Shown here: positions 30,749-31,476 of the stretch, piece after piece
Position numbering within the stretch: the first letter of the stretch is position 1
Layout: each line of letters starts with the position of its first letter
IMG/VR virus record: IMGVR_UViG_3300025151_004699
Coordinates: 1 to 31,476 of that record
Length of the DNA stretch: 31,476 bases
Reading direction: 5' to 3' (one strand)
Origin: a virus
Position numbers and translations under genes: made by a program
Notes under the pieces: model-generated
What the model was told of the DNA's origin: nothing
Database searches by the model: none
Seen by the model: only the letters and a program-made list of their open reading frames with translations

Positions 30749-31476
30749 TTAAATTATATCACATTTTCCCCCAGCGCAGGCTATTTCCTGTTCTGGCTTT
30801 ACGTTATTGGTTTCTTCTATGACATTTGTAAAGTCAACATCTGCGTATTCTCTATTCATGTCTACCCACTCCTTCCAATTATACACATCTTTCATGCAAT
30901 ATGTAAGTTTACGCAGGTCTCCATTAAAATATTTTAAAGAAAATTTTTCACACCTGTCTTTCCAAGCCTTCTTTCCGTTGCCTTTTATTTTTTCTCCAAC
31001 GCCCAAAAGACTATCGCAAGCGGCCCACAGGTTATCTTCCCACAGAGTTAGTGCTACTTCAATAAGCCCGCTTACAAACAGAGAAGCGTCTCCGTAATGC
31101 GCAACCTGCTCGCTTGGCAAATAAACAGTAGTAAATGGAGCTTGAGGGTAATCTTTATCTCCAGAAATCGGCAGCAAAGAAATACCGCAAAAATACTTTC
31201 TGTTCTTATATATGTATTTTTCTACATCCTGCCACTCTTCGGGTTTTACATTGATTGTATTGCTTACATTGTGACTTAGCCAAGGCTGGGTGCATAGCTC
31301 TGAATTTGTTCCGTTTAAAACCCAACTTTTTTGTGTCGATTTTACATAATCTAAAAGCTGAATAGCGTCAACTTTGTTCTTTGTTTTACTACCGTCAGGA
31401 ACCTCAACACAGAATCCAACAACGTCATCACTTTCATTATTGCTCCATACGCTCTCTTCGCAGGCTCTTGGGTTTA
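30749..31476 (-). CDS. nrdJ: Adenosylcobalamin-dependent ribonucleoside-triphosphate reductase, C-terminal 241 residues
   Basis: The frame is open from the window edge to a TAA at 30749, giving 241 codons (31474 downwards). It includes NPRACEES, VLNGTN, SHNVSNTINVKPEEW, KYFCGISLLPISGDKDYPQA and PF, which fit the monomeric class II (B12-dependent) reductase of the Lactobacillus leichmannii RTPR type. It ends in CAGGKCDII: two cysteines four residues apart, the place of the C-terminal redox pair (C731/C736 of RTPR) that recharges the active site. The enzyme makes dNTPs from NTPs and needs adenosylcobalamin from the host. The in-frame TTG near 31177 is not the start; the N-terminus lies outside the window. 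Confidence 0.88.
   Translation of the reverse strand, partial: NPRACEESVWSNNESDDVVGFCVEVPDGSKTKNKVDAIQLLDYVKSTQKSWVLNGTNSELCTQPWLSHNVSNTINVKPEEWQDVEKYIYKNRKYFCGISLLPISGDKDYPQAPFTTVYLPSEQVAHYGDASLFVSGLIEVALTLWEDNLWAACDSLLGVGEKIKGNGKKAWKDRCEKFSLKYFNGDLRKLTYCMKDVYNWKEWVDMNREYADVDFTNVIEETNNVKPEQEIACAGGKCDII

Noticed and set aside
31127-31177. Reductase start at TTG 31177
   Set aside because: The frame stays open to the window edge and the residues upstream (SHNVSNTI, KYFCGISL) match the enzyme family, so this is internal.
31097-31279. Short plus-strand frame at the right end
   Set aside because: It is antisense to the clear reductase C-terminus.
1-31476. tRNA genes, integrase, lysis genes
   Set aside because: The gaps between genes are too short for tRNAs, and no protein shows integrase, endolysin or holin motifs.

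Overview
This window is part of the genome of a tailed double-stranded DNA bacteriophage. Every gene I can support lies on the minus strand, so transcription runs from base 31476 towards base 1. The genes are packed end to end: most stops and starts overlap or lie within about 20 bases, and no gene-free stretch exceeds about 75 bases. The base composition is mostly AT-rich. The gene set is a class II (B12-dependent) ribonucleotide reductase, dUTPase, PhoH, RecA, a DnaB/primase pair, a DnaE-type polymerase and glycosyltransferases, together with very large LamG and beta-helix surface proteins. This suits a lytic phage of an aquatic, probably marine, bacterium. The host cannot be read from the sequence. 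I see no integrase, tRNA, CRISPR array or insertion sequence.

Layout in transcription order. (1) 31476-30749: the C-terminal end of a monomeric B12-dependent ribonucleoside-triphosphate reductase. (2) 30736-18715: a virion/adsorption block with three unrecognised proteins (285, 213 and 202 aa), a 2620-aa protein made of eleven LamG-like (concanavalin-fold) repeats plus a unique C-terminal domain, and a 669-aa protein with a tandemly duplicated beta-helix-like unit. (3) 18696-15698: dUTPase, a 597-aa probable structural protein, and PhoH. (4) 15698-15624: the clearest transcription signal in the window, with an inverted repeat over the phoH stop, a perfect TATAAT box and a GC-rich hairpin at the predicted transcript start. 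(5) 15624-13430: a FmdB-type zinc-ribbon protein and five small unrecognised proteins. (6) 13455-7737: RecA, a PD-(D/E)XK-like nuclease, two conserved-looking small proteins (one a zinc ribbon), DnaB helicase, DnaG-type primase and dNMP kinase. (7) 7735-1: a Cas4/RecB-type nuclease, an exostosin-like glycosyltransferase, a DNA polymerase III alpha subunit split into two genes with a DEDD proofreading exonuclease and two tiny genes between them, SSB, and a GT4 glycosyltransferase running off the left end.

Together these form an almost self-contained replication module (nucleotide supply, recombinase, helicase, primase, polymerase, exonuclease, SSB) with a host-contact module inserted in it. 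The most unusual points are the DnaE split exactly between the palm and fingers regions, a PHP domain lacking its metal-ligand histidines beside a separate exonuclease, and the LamG array. In that array, linker DNA is conserved between repeats while the repeat bodies differ in sequence and base composition, which looks like a domain-shuffling cassette array.
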